DNA of 64,000 bases from Aplidium turbinatum (lineage: Eukaryota > Chordata > Ascidiacea > Aplousobranchia > Polyclinidae). The stretch spans positions 7,874,001 through 7,938,000 of the forward strand of contig OU964923.1 in the NCBI GenBank assembly GCA_918807975.1. The letters run 5' to 3'. This document shows, in pieces, positions 10,947 through 23,700 of the stretch. The stretch's first letter is position 1; the number at the start of each line of letters is the position of its first letter. The notes under the pieces are model-generated. The model did not search any database. It worked only from the letters and a program-made list of their open reading frames with translations, and was not told the origin of the DNA. The position numbers and the translations under genes are program-made.

Positions 10947-11575
10947 ATGCGATGTAAAATACAAGCAAGCAAGAGTGGGAAATTACTAAGCAGGCCTGCT
11001 TGGTCGCATCTCTCTACGTTGCGCTACTCAAGCGCGTGGCAGGTTCCAGCTGGGGAGCGAGGGCTGACACTTTGCCCGTGTCTACTCTTCAGCAGAGTAT
11101 TGTGCACCTGTGACACTGCCACAATATCGACTCGGCCATCAACAGTGACCAGATGCTTGTGTCCCGCACCATTGGACAATCTGCCTATTCTTGCTGGCTT
11201 CCAACTTCCTGAGTTTCGCCGCGAAAAGGCCACTCTGTCTCTCAGTCAACTGACATTGGAGCCCAACTACTTTCTCCACTCCAAGGTCTCTGCTCCCTCA
11301 AACGAGCACCCCATCGACGGAAATCAAGACACCCATTTGTGGCAGCCGCTTAACGAAGCTGACGTACAAGACATCTGTGCGGCTAATGGGCGGACAATAA
11401 ATGGAAGTCAAGCACCACCATACTCCACTAATTCATCCCCGATGCCGACACCCGGCCTGACGCTACCAAGACGGGCGTGGGTGCAAACCTCAACCGTCTC
11501 CTTACGGGCGTCGGGATTTTTGTTCAACCATGCACCAATGAGGAATGACCTGTTTCTCATCTTGTGAGTGTGGTG
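10947..11575 (+). pseudogene. LINE ORF2 fragment, region after the RT domain
   Basis: A long frame (206 codons), GC-richer than its surroundings, contains EFRREKATLSLSQLTLEPNY and then PGLTLPRRAWVQ. In the next frame the sequence continues N-L-N-R-L-L-T-G-V-G-I-F. The series FRR-x-x-ATLSL-x-x-x-x-x-EP, LPR-x-AWV-x-LNRLRTGVGRF is the C-terminal part of invertebrate LINE ORF2 proteins, just before their zinc knuckle. At least one frame break lies in the RLRTGVG block and the fragment lacks the reverse transcriptase, so it is dead. It abuts an element end at 11578. Confidence 0.7.
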
Positions 11576-11577
11576 CT

Positions 11578-12560
11578 CAGGGCCGTTGACAAGATTTCTC
11601 CGGCCCGGTACCAATTTATTTTCGGGCCCCCTTCATCGACAAAGTTATGAATATAAAGGTTGTGTAGGCCTACAAACTTTTATGGATGTCGTTTAAGCAT
11701 GGTCATTTAACAAATCTTGCGCGATCTTAAAATGTCTTGAACCGCAAAACTTACTATCTCTACCTAGCACTTGCTTTTTTGAACTTTTATTTGTCACATA
11801 GCGCTAGAGTATTAGCCTACTTCCCGATTCCATTGATGTTTTACTGGTCATTTTAGGCTCACCAGAAGAGAATTTACAGCACTATGCAGACAGTCAGAAA
11901 GTTTTTAATTTGATTTGGGAAAGGTGTTTGGGCCTAAGTCAAACATTTGCTGATTGCTGCAATCTGAAAAACGGTTTTGGTCTAATTTTTAGTGCAGAAA
12001 TAGGGATAGTAATCTTCTTATCTATGCCTGTTCAGTTATTGAGTTTGAACAAATATTAGCCGGTTTATTTTGAAATTCGTGTTGCGGGTAATCTTCGTGG
12101 TTAGGGAAATCACTATAGCCTACTAGACTAAATTCTTATTTTACTGTTTGGTGGCTATATTTTATCACCAGGAAGCTGAAGTGGGCCCGGTAACTCTGAT
12201 GGCAATTCCTTTGGATCTGATTATATTAAGATCTTGATAATGTTTGAAATCGCGTGGATTTTTTTAAATTTGGGCCCCTTAAATATTCCGGGTCCAAAAG
12301 TAGGCTACCACCTAAACCCTGGTGGTGCTGAGGAACAGACCGCAGACCACATCATCAACGACTTCAACATCTTCAGCCCCTATGTCCCCGTCTTCAGCCC
12401 GCCTAATAGAGTGCCGAGTGGAAGGTCTGCGTGTGTTGGATGATGAAACCAAAAACTGGCTGCTCTCTGGTAGCCTTCCAGTGTAGTGCGAAAACATCGT
12501 GAATCTAGGATGGTAAAAGGACAAACCCTCGGCCCTAGATGCTTCTACGGTGACGACCAA
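11578..12560. mobile_element. decayed MITE-like repeat with CAGGGCCGTT end
   Basis: The sequence starting CAGGGCCGTTGACAAGATTT matches, base by base with small gaps, the minus-strand sequence that flanks the foldback at 31031-35926 (CAGGGCCGTTCAAAGGATAT). Both continue into a GGCCCGGTA block. Inner GGGCCC motifs recur to about 12290. The right boundary is not certain. Confidence 0.45.
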
Positions 12561-15516
12561 GGAAAAACACAAGAAGAAAAATCTTGTATGCTCAGAAACA
12601 TATAGCCTAATGACATTCCATGCATTCTCAAATAATCTCTCTCGCCCCTTTCTCATCCACAAAATATTGCAATTTTCCGACATAATTACAATAAACTATT
12701 ATTGGCGAACGTCAACTTAAAGTCGCAGTGCGACGTTATCCCATTTTTTTAATTTAAATTATTTTTTGTTATGAAAAAATCACGATCAACCTTTATTTAT
12801 GGGTTATCCCTTATTTGAGTAGGCTACGGTAGTTGGAAGAAACCAGCACAAAATTGAGCACATCCAGAAACTTTGTAAAACACAGCTGTGTTAACGTGAA
12901 GGATGAATTAACTGACGCCTTGATTTCGATATAGGCCTACTTAGGTCAAGTCCGGTTCGAGGTTAGTGGTAGACAAGCGCAGTGGCGTGCGCAGAAATTT
13001 TCAAAAATTCATAAGACCATTCTAATCGTAACCAATGTATAGTTCACTGCTGAAACAAAAGTGAGCCTATGACAGGTGACAGGTCACTAAATGTAGGCCT
13101 ACACTTGTCAATTATCATTGTGCTGGTGATGAGGGCTACAAGATGGTCGAGAAAGTTTGACAAACATTAGCGCACGTTTTTTTTGTTAAAAAATTTGTTG
13201 GTTGATGCGCATATATATACACTCACAAAAACTTGTCATTAGGAACTTCTTCGTTGTGTGTCACACGGCCGTAGCCCAGAAACTACGGTCGCCTGCAAGA
13301 TTTAAGTTTTATTTATCGTCTGCAGCTCGGTTTTTAGAGAACCAGTGATTAGTGAACTCACCCAACCATGGCTGAAGGGATTGAGTACTGATTCCTGAAT
13401 ATCTGACTAATAAATATTGCGTTAATATTAACTTTCAATATCTCACAAATGTTGATCGCAAAGGCATTGCTTTAAACGTATTTTTATCAAAACTAACCAT
13501 AACCAACAAAGCAGAGATTTTGATATCTTTTTTATAGATGAACATAGAACATCAATACTAAAGAAATAAGATATTCAAAAGGGTTTTAAAAAACAGCACC
13601 CGACAAATAAAACGCCAAGAAATTAAAAAAAATACAATTAAAAAAAATACCATCTGGCAACCTTGTGGTTTGCGAGGTTTGCTAAGTTTGCTACATTTAA
13701 AGAGGGCCATTTCTACCTCCAGTCGTTCACTATTTCAGTCAGCGTGTGGGTGCGGTGAAGTTGCTGCTCGTTAAAATTGCGGCGATGCAGTGCATTAAAA
13801 AAAAACTAGGAAGAACGACTGGCATGTTTTTAGGCACCCAGCTGTAAGATACTTATTTTTTATTGCGATGCAGAATGCAGCGTCCCGGTCTAGTGTGGGC
13901 GCAGTCGCCCCGAAACTTTAAGTTTTCACCATCACATTAGGATTTTACTACATTCATACTTGGACAGCATAAGAAGAATTTCTTAAGCAAAAATATTGCA
14001 ACACTTTTCAGTGAGATTGGTCAGTTTACATTCATTCATTTTATTCTTCGTCATTAGCATGTCTGGGACAAAAAAGATACTAGGCCTACTAACCACAATA
14101 GTCGATATATAAGCCTACAAGCACGTTAATAAACGCAAAAGGTGGTAAAACCTTGAAATGTTTAATACATGCCGGAATAGTAAATTATGTAGTAGGGTAT
14201 ATGTCTGTAGTTAGCACGCCACAAAAACAAACAGCAAAAACAAAGAGAAGCACACATGTAGGATGTAGTAGGCTAATAAATGACAGCTGAATGAAAAGTG
14301 TTGTGGATTGCATTTGCAAGTTCCAATATTTATGTGGATGAGCAGTCATCATAATAATAATAGGATGGAGAAACAAAACCAGACATAAAACTACAAAGAA
14401 GCCCATCCTCAGGCAAAAGCCCGTTTTGATGTGGCCCAGGAGAGCAAAGTGTTGAGCTCTCTATGATCAGACTGCACATCACACAGTAGCCTATGACGAT
14501 TGAGGTTCACAATATAGTTTAAGTAATTGTTTCTTGTCCTGGTGGGTGGTGGAATGGATGAGCTGGTAGATAAGATGATAATGTCCTGATGGTGTTGATG
14601 AAGCTCTCATCCCCTTTTGTGACATTTGAAATGCAAGCCTGATCTAAGTAAAAACATGCCACATTATAATATAGCTTAGGCATAGCTATATTCTTTATTC
14701 AATTTGAGTGGGTTTGATTGTTTTTTTTTTTTGCAAAGTACAATCATCGCAAACATTAATGAAAGATATTGATTTTCCATAAAGATGAGAGCAAAAGGTC
14801 ATCTGTCACCTTGTAAGGCAGTAAGAGAGCAACTGTGTTGAAGCAGCGTTTTGTCATACCTATGACAAGTGATTTGCTGCAACACATCAATACTACAAGC
14901 AAAGTAAAAGCTTGGTACCTTAAATTTGACAAAGAAATGATAAGAGAGATATTTTGATCAAGATTGAATTTGATTGACTTCAAAAACATTAAATCGGATC
15001 ATCAATTTGTATTAAAAATATCATTTTGTGTATATACATAATATGTATAAATAGTATGTAAAATATATGTATATATAATATGTATAAAAAACAGAGCTAA
15101 AAGTAACCAATATATATAAATTACATATATTATATATATTGGTTACTTTTAGCTCTGTTTTTTTGAAGCAAAGTGTTTCCTCAGTTTTCTTCCTATAGTA
15201 TAATATGCTTTGAAAGAGAACCAGATATATAATTTACATATCAAAAAAATATATTAAATTACAGTTGTAATATTTAATATCTTTTCAGAATTATCGATTC
15301 TTTACTGGTTGCATGTTTTTTCAGACCTTCTGATGATCCGTTAGGTGAAACAATTTGTAAAGGCTTCAGATAGTAATAACTATATTTAATTTACATATTA
15401 TATCTATAAACTGGAAGTGATCGTCCAAGATTAAGTTTATTATATACAATATCAACTTCATGAAATAATAATTTTTTTTTAATCCAGTGTAGAAAGTTCA
15501 GTTAGGCTCAAGCATT
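12560..15516. other. upstream region of TDRD5, no gene recognised
   Basis: Three kilobases of AT-rich sequence. The only structures seen are a CAGTGGCGTGCGCAG motif at 12969 (also CAGTGGCGTACGCAG at 44925, probably ends of one MITE family) and the hairpin at 15085-15164. The TDRD5 promoter and a 5' UTR exon should lie here; an acceptor-like AATCCAG precedes the start codon at 15517. Confidence 0.35.
15085..15164. repeat. perfect hairpin in AT-rich DNA
   Basis: AAACAGAGCTAAAAGTAACC on the left is followed, after an AT alternating loop, by its exact complement GGTTACTTTTAGCTCTGTTT. It lies about 350 bp upstream of the TDRD5 start codon. Probably a tiny MITE with a (TA)n core; no target duplication can be defined in the TA-rich flanks. 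Confidence 0.7.
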
Positions 15517-17725
15517 ATGTCTGATTTAGTGGCTGATTTAAATAAAGTGATACAAGATGTTCGAAGTCTACTTATTTCAGCTCCAAATGGTATGTACTAA
15601 ATATAAGTCGTTCAATGTAGGCTATAGAACAGCAGTATCTTACTTTATTATATGATGATGACTATTGATATAAATTAATGATATAATGATATAAATTGGC
15701 ATTGAGCACTTTTTGTAGTATTAATAGTTTTCATTGTTTTGATGATGACTATATGTGTCTGATCTGATGCAGACGTTGGCAACCGTGGTCTTCCAAGCTT
15801 TGACACTTTATTATATATACCGTACATGTTTTTTATTCATTATCACTTGGTATTGTTTCTTTTTAGTGATTCATGTATTGCTCAATCTTGTAGATTAGTA
15901 CATAAAACTTTGATTTATCTGTGTTTTAGCTTATTATACAACTATTAATATTTTTTGTGTAGGTTTAACCCCTTCCATGTTGGAAAAAGATTACAAAGAA
16001 GTTGTGGGTCGTGAATTTCCATATCGAAAGTTTGGATTTTTTAGTTGCCTTGAATTTGTTCGTAGCCTTCATGAAACTGTTGCTATATCAATGCATGGTG
16101 GTGCACCTTTACTGTTTGGTGTTGCAGATAAAAATACGGAACACATTTTAAAAATGGTTCAAAAGCAAAAGAAACCAAAGTTTTATTCAAGATTGAGTGG
16201 ACAACAAAATCAACCTATTTCAAGAAGAAAAACTACTTGTGCACAATCTTCACACCCATCTGCTTACATGCAGTCTGGCATTCTTAAAGTGGTTCAGAAG
16301 TATCCAAATGGGGTTGCTATTTCAAAACTCCATGCCTTGTATAAGGAAGTAAATGATACTTCTTTGGATATTAAAAATGTTGAATCAATTCCGTCAGTGA
16401 TCATGCAAATACCAGAAATTGCAACATTAGAATTTGGTCGAAGAGATTCGTCAGGGAACAATTTATATATTCATCCCTCTAAAGATTTGGTTATGCATAA
16501 AAATCTTTTAAAGAGCAAATTGAAACTTGGGGAAACAGCAAAATTACTTAAAGAGAACAAACTCTATTCAACAGCAATGGTATCTCACACTGAAACCACT
16601 ACTGCTAAGATAGTTTCTTCATCCACAGAATCGACAATCAGTAATAACTCACGAAATTTATCTATGTCTGTAAAACATACTTCTGTTAAACAGCAAAATT
16701 TAAAAAACGCTGCTAAAAAAAGTGTTCAAGACAAAAACGAATCACAGCCAGCCAAAAATTGTCCTATTGAATTGTCATCATCAAATTCATTGCAATCTAT
16801 CAATTCCAAGAATGGTCTGTTGCAAAAGCAAACAACTCCACTAGAGAAGAGATGCTATGGGAGTGATAAGTTGAAAGTAACTTCTCCATTTGAGCCAATT
16901 ACACCCCCATCAGTGGCTTTATTGCAAGAGGAAATTGTTGAAATACTAGAAGAATACACTAACGGAATTTGCTCAATAGACGTACCTACCATCTATGAGA
17001 AGAAATTCCACAAAGAATTAGATCTACACAAATATGGTTACTACAGTATTGTAGAGTTTATCGTTTCTATGACTGATCGTGTCCACATGTGCAGATTGAG
17101 TCGAAATGGTGATTGGCTTTTAAAGCTCAGAAGCAGTATGCCCACTCAAGGTATTATTTTTGTTGAGTTGAATCTATATTTAAACTAAAAAGAGTTATGT
17201 TACCGTACTGTATCAGTTTTGTTGGTCAGCTAGTAAAAATCTATTATTATCCAAGGTTTTACGTTTGACTGGACTAAGTAGTTGTTGATATTTTTAGCTG
17301 ATGATTGACAATGACTTGGAGTTACAACCCTTGTGCAATAAAAATATCATTTTTTATTTGGTGTGTGAATATCAGCATCAGTCTGCACTCTGCAGGACTC
17401 TGCATCAGTTTCACATTATTTCAATTCCACAAATATTGGTGTTATTCTAATAACTAAACACTTATATTAGCTGAGATGTCTATTTTCTGCTTTTCAGGCT
17501 CTGATGCAATCTCGATGAAGTCTGAACAGTCAAATGTAGATATGTCACAGATAAAAGCTGACATTAAAGAGCTTGTAATGAAATACAAAGGAGGAATTAT
17601 AATAAGAAGTTTGGCTGATGTATATGAGATGAATTTTGATCGTCAACTGCCTTTGCAAGATCTTGGATTCAGTTCAGTTGCAGAATTATTGTGCATTGTC
17701 ACTGATAGAGTTGATATTGTTAATG
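15517..17725 (+). CDS. TDRD5: TDRD5 exons 1-3: four LOTUS domains
   Basis: LOTUS 1 (residues about 5-80) reads VRSLLISAPNGLTPSMLEKD...PYRKFGFFSCLEFVRS and matches the first TDRD5/TDRD7 LOTUS. It is split by intron 1 at the Gly of APNG. LOTUS 2 (about 126-199) has ILKVVQKYPNGVAISKLHAL. LOTUS 3 (about 342-413) has IVEILEEYTNGICSIDVP...KYGYYSIVEFI. LOTUS 4 (about 437-497, in exon 3) has IKELVMKYKGGIIIRSLADV...LPLQDLGFSSVAELL. The region between LOTUS 2 and 3 is Ser/Lys/Asn rich and probably disordered. The start is the first ATG (MSDLVADLNK); no in-frame ATG precedes it in the exon. Confidence 0.92.
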
Positions 17726-20700
17726 GTAAGCAATTGTGTCTTCCAATGTAGTTGGTATAGTCATACGCGCCGACTTCCGGGGGGCGGTGCCCCCCATAAA
17801 CTTATGGTTGAGGGGCAACAAAAATGGTTATTACAAGTGGTGTTTCAAAGAAAAAACACTTCGCGAAAGAGATTTAGATCATTTAATAACGGACTTTAAG
17901 AATGCCGAAAGCGAAAAACAGCCTACGTTGCTCTTGCCCGCAAAACAGTAGCTGATCGCATGGCTTTCTCATACGGTATGGAAATTTTAAAGTAGATGGT
18001 AAACTACGCTGCTGGAATAGTCACGTTACTATTCACTGCAATATTAAGCAAACCAGCTAAATTAGACGCGCTATTTTCAACAAGGTCTCCCGCTGTGAGA
18101 TCAATTATGAGTCAACAGAACGTATAGTTTAGTTCGCATTGTGTAAGAATTAAATCGAAAACCGATAAAAGAAAAGGTGTTTAATGGTCTTGGTCGCAGA
18201 TATTCGGTCCACGACATTAAGGCGCAAACAAAACGGCGCGAGATAAAACGGCGCAGAAAAAACGGCGCAGAGACAAAATGGCGCAGAGGCAAAACGGCGC
18301 AGACAAAACGGCGCCAAAGTCAACGTAACAATTTTTTTCTTTTGAAAATACTAACTCAAGCGCTGTAGTTGATCAATAATTAATAGTTTTGATTCAAACG
18401 TGTTGCTCACTTCAAGTTCATTTGGTGGGAAGCACGAAATAACATTATTGTAAAGAAAAACTACCGTGCCATAATATCTAATTTGTGATAATTAAATGAG
18501 TTCAATGACACTCAATGACATTCTTAATTCAAATGCGTTGCTCCTTATATTCGAAGTCAAGTTCAGTCGGGAAGTAAAGACCACATTTGGTCGGGGAGCA
18601 ATTTGAAACAGCGTAAATTTGTTTGCAATAAGTTCAAAGATTGTGTCGCATCATTTTTAAGACAAAATACGGCGCGATTAATATTCCCGCATCACACTTT
18701 GCGTTCTGTCTCTCACACTAACAACCGTGACGGCTTATCAACTGCCAAGAAAGTATTTATTCTGTAATTATCCAACTGGCAAAAGTGCTTAGACGTGAAA
18801 ATTGTTTGTTTCGAAAGGTGCGAAGATCGGAAACAACTGTTTGCTTGAAATGTAGGCAGATTTGGCTACAAGCCGCAAAAATTATATTTTTACACAGCTA
18901 ACAATTCCATTGTTTTTGCATTGATGTTGATTCAACGTCTGGCAACGTTGAATCAAAGTTATAATGGCGGATATTGTTACCTGGATAATTGCTTTGTAAT
19001 ACAGAATTAGCGCACGTGACAGTTCAGAGAGATGGGTGTCAAAGATAGGATGCAAATCAATATCACAGTTGGACGGAATCTATGGCAAACCAGACGGGTT
19101 TTATTTTTACTTTTCGAGCTGGGTACAAATTGCAACGGTTTGCCCATGTTTAGAACGATTCAATTAGCGAAATCAGAAATTGTTTATTTACCACGTTTCT
19201 GCAGAAACAGATGCAAAACAAAACGTAGTGCAAAAATATATATATAGTTACAGACTTTTCGCAGTCTATACTCACGAGTTACGTCATTTTACATTGATTC
19301 AACAACCATGATAATAATGAATCAAAGCTAAAACAACAATGTGCCGGTACGAGCTAAAAATAGCACGTTTGAATCAAAAACTCCAACGTCAAAGTTCGCG
19401 TTGTGACGTCACAGAGATCGGTGAGATTAAAAGAAGTCCGATTGCAGCAGTTGGCAGAAAAATGCTTTGATCATACAATGAGCTCTCCCAGTCAGCAAAG
19501 CTAGTCTTTTTTACATTGATTCAACGCCTACAGACAATAAATGTAAAAAGGACCAGTTTTGCTGGCTGGAACATACTGCGTAGTGTTCTGTAACACAGAA
19601 CTAGTAACCTCTTTAAAGTCTTATCGAAACTTTTCCTCTGCAAAATAAACAAACAAGATGACGATATCTCTCTCTTGTAGTCTCATGCCCGATGACGATA
19701 ATAGCAAACCGAATAAAACAAAATCTATCAAGCTGTCTAGCTCTCAATAAATGACATATGCCGGTCCGTATTTATACCATTAGCCAAACTGGATCGAACA
19801 GAAAAAATAAAACCCGTCTGGTTTGACACCTGTCTGGTTTGACACCCATCTCTCTGAACTGTCACGTGCGCTAATTCAGTAGCCAAATCTGCCTACATAT
19901 CAAGCAAACAGTTGTTTCCGAATTTTCACGTCTCAGCACTGTGGTCGCACTTCTGCCAGCTCGATAATTACTCGTTTAATTATCACAAATTAGATATTAT
20001 TGCACAGTAGTTTCTTTTTACAATAATGTTATTTCGTGCTTCCCAATGACTTTGGCGCCGTTTTGTCTGCGCCGTTTTGCCTCTGCGCAATTTTGTCTTT
20101 GCGCCGTTTTGCCTCTGCGCCATTTTGTCTCTGCGCCGTTTTGTCTCGCGCCGTTTTGTTCGCGCCTTAATGTCCTGCTTCGGCAGATATTGCCTGCATT
20201 AACGACGTCTCTTGCCGCTATTATCACCTAGCTAACCTGACATCATTGTTTTATGCGGCCGCTTAGGTTTGACATCAACTTCAACGATCATGGAATGTTA
20301 CGTAATAAGAACGATTATATCCTACACCCAAAAATAAAAAAATCAATCTCCTAAAACAGCTCTTTCCGCTGTTTTGTCTGGGGAGCTTAGCATATTGCTC
20401 AACAAGTGCATAAAGTTTAGAATTGACAAGAAATCATTACATTTGAAAATTAAGTTCGAATCACTGCAAATAAACGTATTCAAAACTTTTAATTAGGACG
20501 ACGCCATTTCAAACTCCGTAATCTACGTCGGCAATGATTTTGCGGCAGTGAAAATGCGTTCATTTTGAAAACTGCCGAGCTGGAGACAATAGCTTGTCCC
20601 GTGTATAAGTTGAACCTGCCTTTTTGAGGTGAAATTCTCTTGCGAACATCTCGACCTATACTCGAGTATATATAGTATTCGATAAAAGACTGTAAAGACT

Positions 20701-23700
20701 TTCGATAAAAAACAGAAGAGAAAACACTTTGCCGTTGTTAGCGCTTTGAAGGTAAGTAATTAGCAAAATGAGCGAAACGAGGTTAATAAAACTGATAGCG
20801 GGTTTCCACTCTGCTTGAAATCATGATTTTTTGCGTTTTATTTCGATAGCTTCACTGTCTTGATCGTTGTTATTCACTCGAACGAAAAGGAAATGAATCG
20901 GCGTGTTTTCCAACTGTCCCAATTATGAGCTAACAATATCAACATTTTTACGACAAGGCATACTGCATGCGCAAAACTAATCGTTTCAAGCAGCGGTTCT
21001 ATTAAATTCGGTTGGCGACCTAGGTGTCAATATAAACAAGACACTAAGCTTAATCAAAGACTATTTTAAGTGAGTAAAATAGCGTTATGTTTTTAGTCGG
21101 CGCCTATGGGTATACTTAGTAGCATATATGTGGTAAACGGCCTTTTTACATTGTTTATATTTTCCACATGTATCTTTTGTACATTGTTTAACTGTTTAGC
21201 TCTGGTGTTCAGCTTTTCTGCATCTCTACAACCAAGCTTTGATATAGAAAGCATAGTAATTGGGGTATTAGTGTTCAAATACAAAATATGGTACATTGCT
21301 TTGATAATATTTTTGTCTCCTTAAAATGGTAGCATTTAACTATTTCTTCTGACCCTAAATTTCCATTAATCATATTTCTGGAAACACCATAGAAATAGAA
21401 TATTTCACCTTAATTTATGTTGGTTTAAGAAGTCCAGTATAATAAAAAGAATTGGTTCAAGATTCTGTGTTTATACAGTAGACTGAAAAACATCGGAATG
21501 GCCCGTTTCGGTGAGTCCGATTCGGTGAGTCCGATCCCTTAATGGGGGATTTTTTCAATTTTTTTTTTAATTATTGGGTACCGTAGCCTAATTATCATAG
21601 CCGTTTTGGGGTTAGAGGTTAGGAACTCACCGAATCGGACTCACCGAATAGTAGCAGACCCGAAAAACATACATTTTGCAGCCATGTCACATCATTGCCA
21701 GTGTCAAAAGTATTAGTGAAATTCTTTTGTTTTATTGCAGACGAGTTGTGCCTTCGTTCTTCCTCCTGCTCAACAAAACCTCCAGAGCCATCCATTCAAT
21801 CCTCTCCAGTTGATGCTATCGGACGTGGCATATGTTACCATCTTCCCAACATCCCTCTCAAAGAATGGGGATTTTTTGATTGTTTTGTTTCACATGTTTC
21901 TTCACCAGAAGATTTCACAATCCAAGTAATGAGCGACGAGACAACTAAGGCTCTTGATAGACTTATGGATGAAATGGAAAAAGTTTATAACCATCCAAAT
22001 GCAAAGGAATATCGGTATGTTTTGGTCAATATTCAATGATAAAAGTGAAAAACTCCAAATAAATTTGTACTGTATGACTTTATGAGTTTTTTTTGTTTAA
22101 TTGTTACACTCTTTTTTACATGCTTTTTTATCTGTTATTAGAATTAGATGATAAATGAAAAAACCTTAACAGTTATTTTGTTATGAAGGATGCCAGCATA
22201 CATGGCAAAAGTTGGGCAAATATGTGTCGTTTTGTATCATGGTGACAACAATTGGAACAGAGCTGTTATCACCGGTGCTCCACAGGTACTTGTTAACTAT
22301 ATACTTTGTGTAACTTTTACTTTTGCAACTAAAAATCTGAAGAGGACTCGTCGATTTTAAGAAATGAATAATTTCCCTTTTACTATTTCCTAATTAATTT
22401 ATGGTTATCGGAGGTATTCACCCACAAATATTCATCATTACCTATTCAAATAATGCATTTTAAAACTCGTCATTTTAAACAAGATTATTGCATAATTGTT
22501 TCTGTGATAGAAGTTTTGATGAAAATAAAAGTCAGTAAACTAGTTTCTTTTATTTGGCTTTTACTTCTCTTTACATGTAATGTAAATATTAAGCAAAAGG
22601 TTTGATTGTCTCCATTGTAGAACTTAATAACAAGATCCAAAACTTTACACTTGACAGTGACACAAAGTTTGCCTTGCGACTGTTATGGAATATGGATCGT
22701 GGCTTTTATGTAGCTAAGTGAAATATTGCAATGATTTTCGGAAAAAAATGATCCATTGCATTTTGTAATTGATAAAACGCATGCACTTTGTAAAGAGACT
22801 TGAAATGCATTTACAGAGTGGATTTGTTGAAGTGACCTACGTCGACTACGGAGGGGTTGCCTCTGTATCAGTCGACTCGTTGTACTTGATGAAATCCAAA
22901 TTCTTGTCGCTGCCTGCTTTGAGAATTCGATGCCGCCTTTCTCATCTCAAACCGTCAGACTTCGAGACCTGGAGTCCTGAAGCGAAACGTGTTATGCTCG
23001 GAATTTGTAAGAATAAGCCGATGATCGCTGAGGTTGTGGGTACGTTTGTAGAAATATACTGGCACTCATTTCTGCTTCTCACTATTTTGTATTCATGTTT
23101 TCTATTTTAGATCTACATAATATTGGTGTTTAAAGTCTTCGCTGTGGCGAACATAAGATTGATTGACATAAAACTAGTCAGAAAAATTAGTACCAACTAC
23201 CACTACGTAATTTTGATACGATGTATGCACAGTCTTTTAGTGTTACTACCATAGCCTATTGATTTAATAATACTACCACATCGTTTTTTTTTTGTCAAAA
23301 CTTTTGTAATATACACAATCCATCGGTAAACCGTAATGCCCTTAAACTTGACCGTGATTTTATCTCTCAGGCACAGACGACCATGACGTCATATCTATTC
23401 TCCTCTGTGACACAAGTCAAGATGATGTGGATGTGTACTTGAATGATGTCCTGTTAGATAAAAGACTCGCCATCTATGTCCCGGACGACGCGACGCAAGA
23501 TCACATAAATTTTGTTCGTGCAAATATTGAGATGAAAAAGAGAGAGGTACGTTTTATTATTCTAATTATTCATAGTTTGATAACATGAACTGATTTGCTG
23601 GTTGGGAAAGTAAAAAGATTTATAAGTTGAGGCTAATTCCAAACAATGCCACGTCAAAACCGGTGGTCCACATTCTCGCACGTAATCAAGAATCAAGGTT

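Larger units (their letters stand above)
17726..21740. other. TDRD5 intron 3
   Basis: Four-kilobase intron. It starts with a short GGCGCCGACTT-like fragment near 17771 (ACGCGCCGACTTCCGG, similar to the ends of the nested element at 32541-34120). The foldback at 18205-20182 follows, and the 169-bp CGGAATGG element sits at 21494-21662. From 20192 to 21490 nothing is recognised; small open frames there are not supported. Confidence 0.7.

Noticed and set aside
10947-11567. A 206-codon frame as a host gene
   Set aside because: Its motifs (FRREKATLSL, LPRRAWV) are those of LINE ORF2, and the frame breaks in the conserved block.
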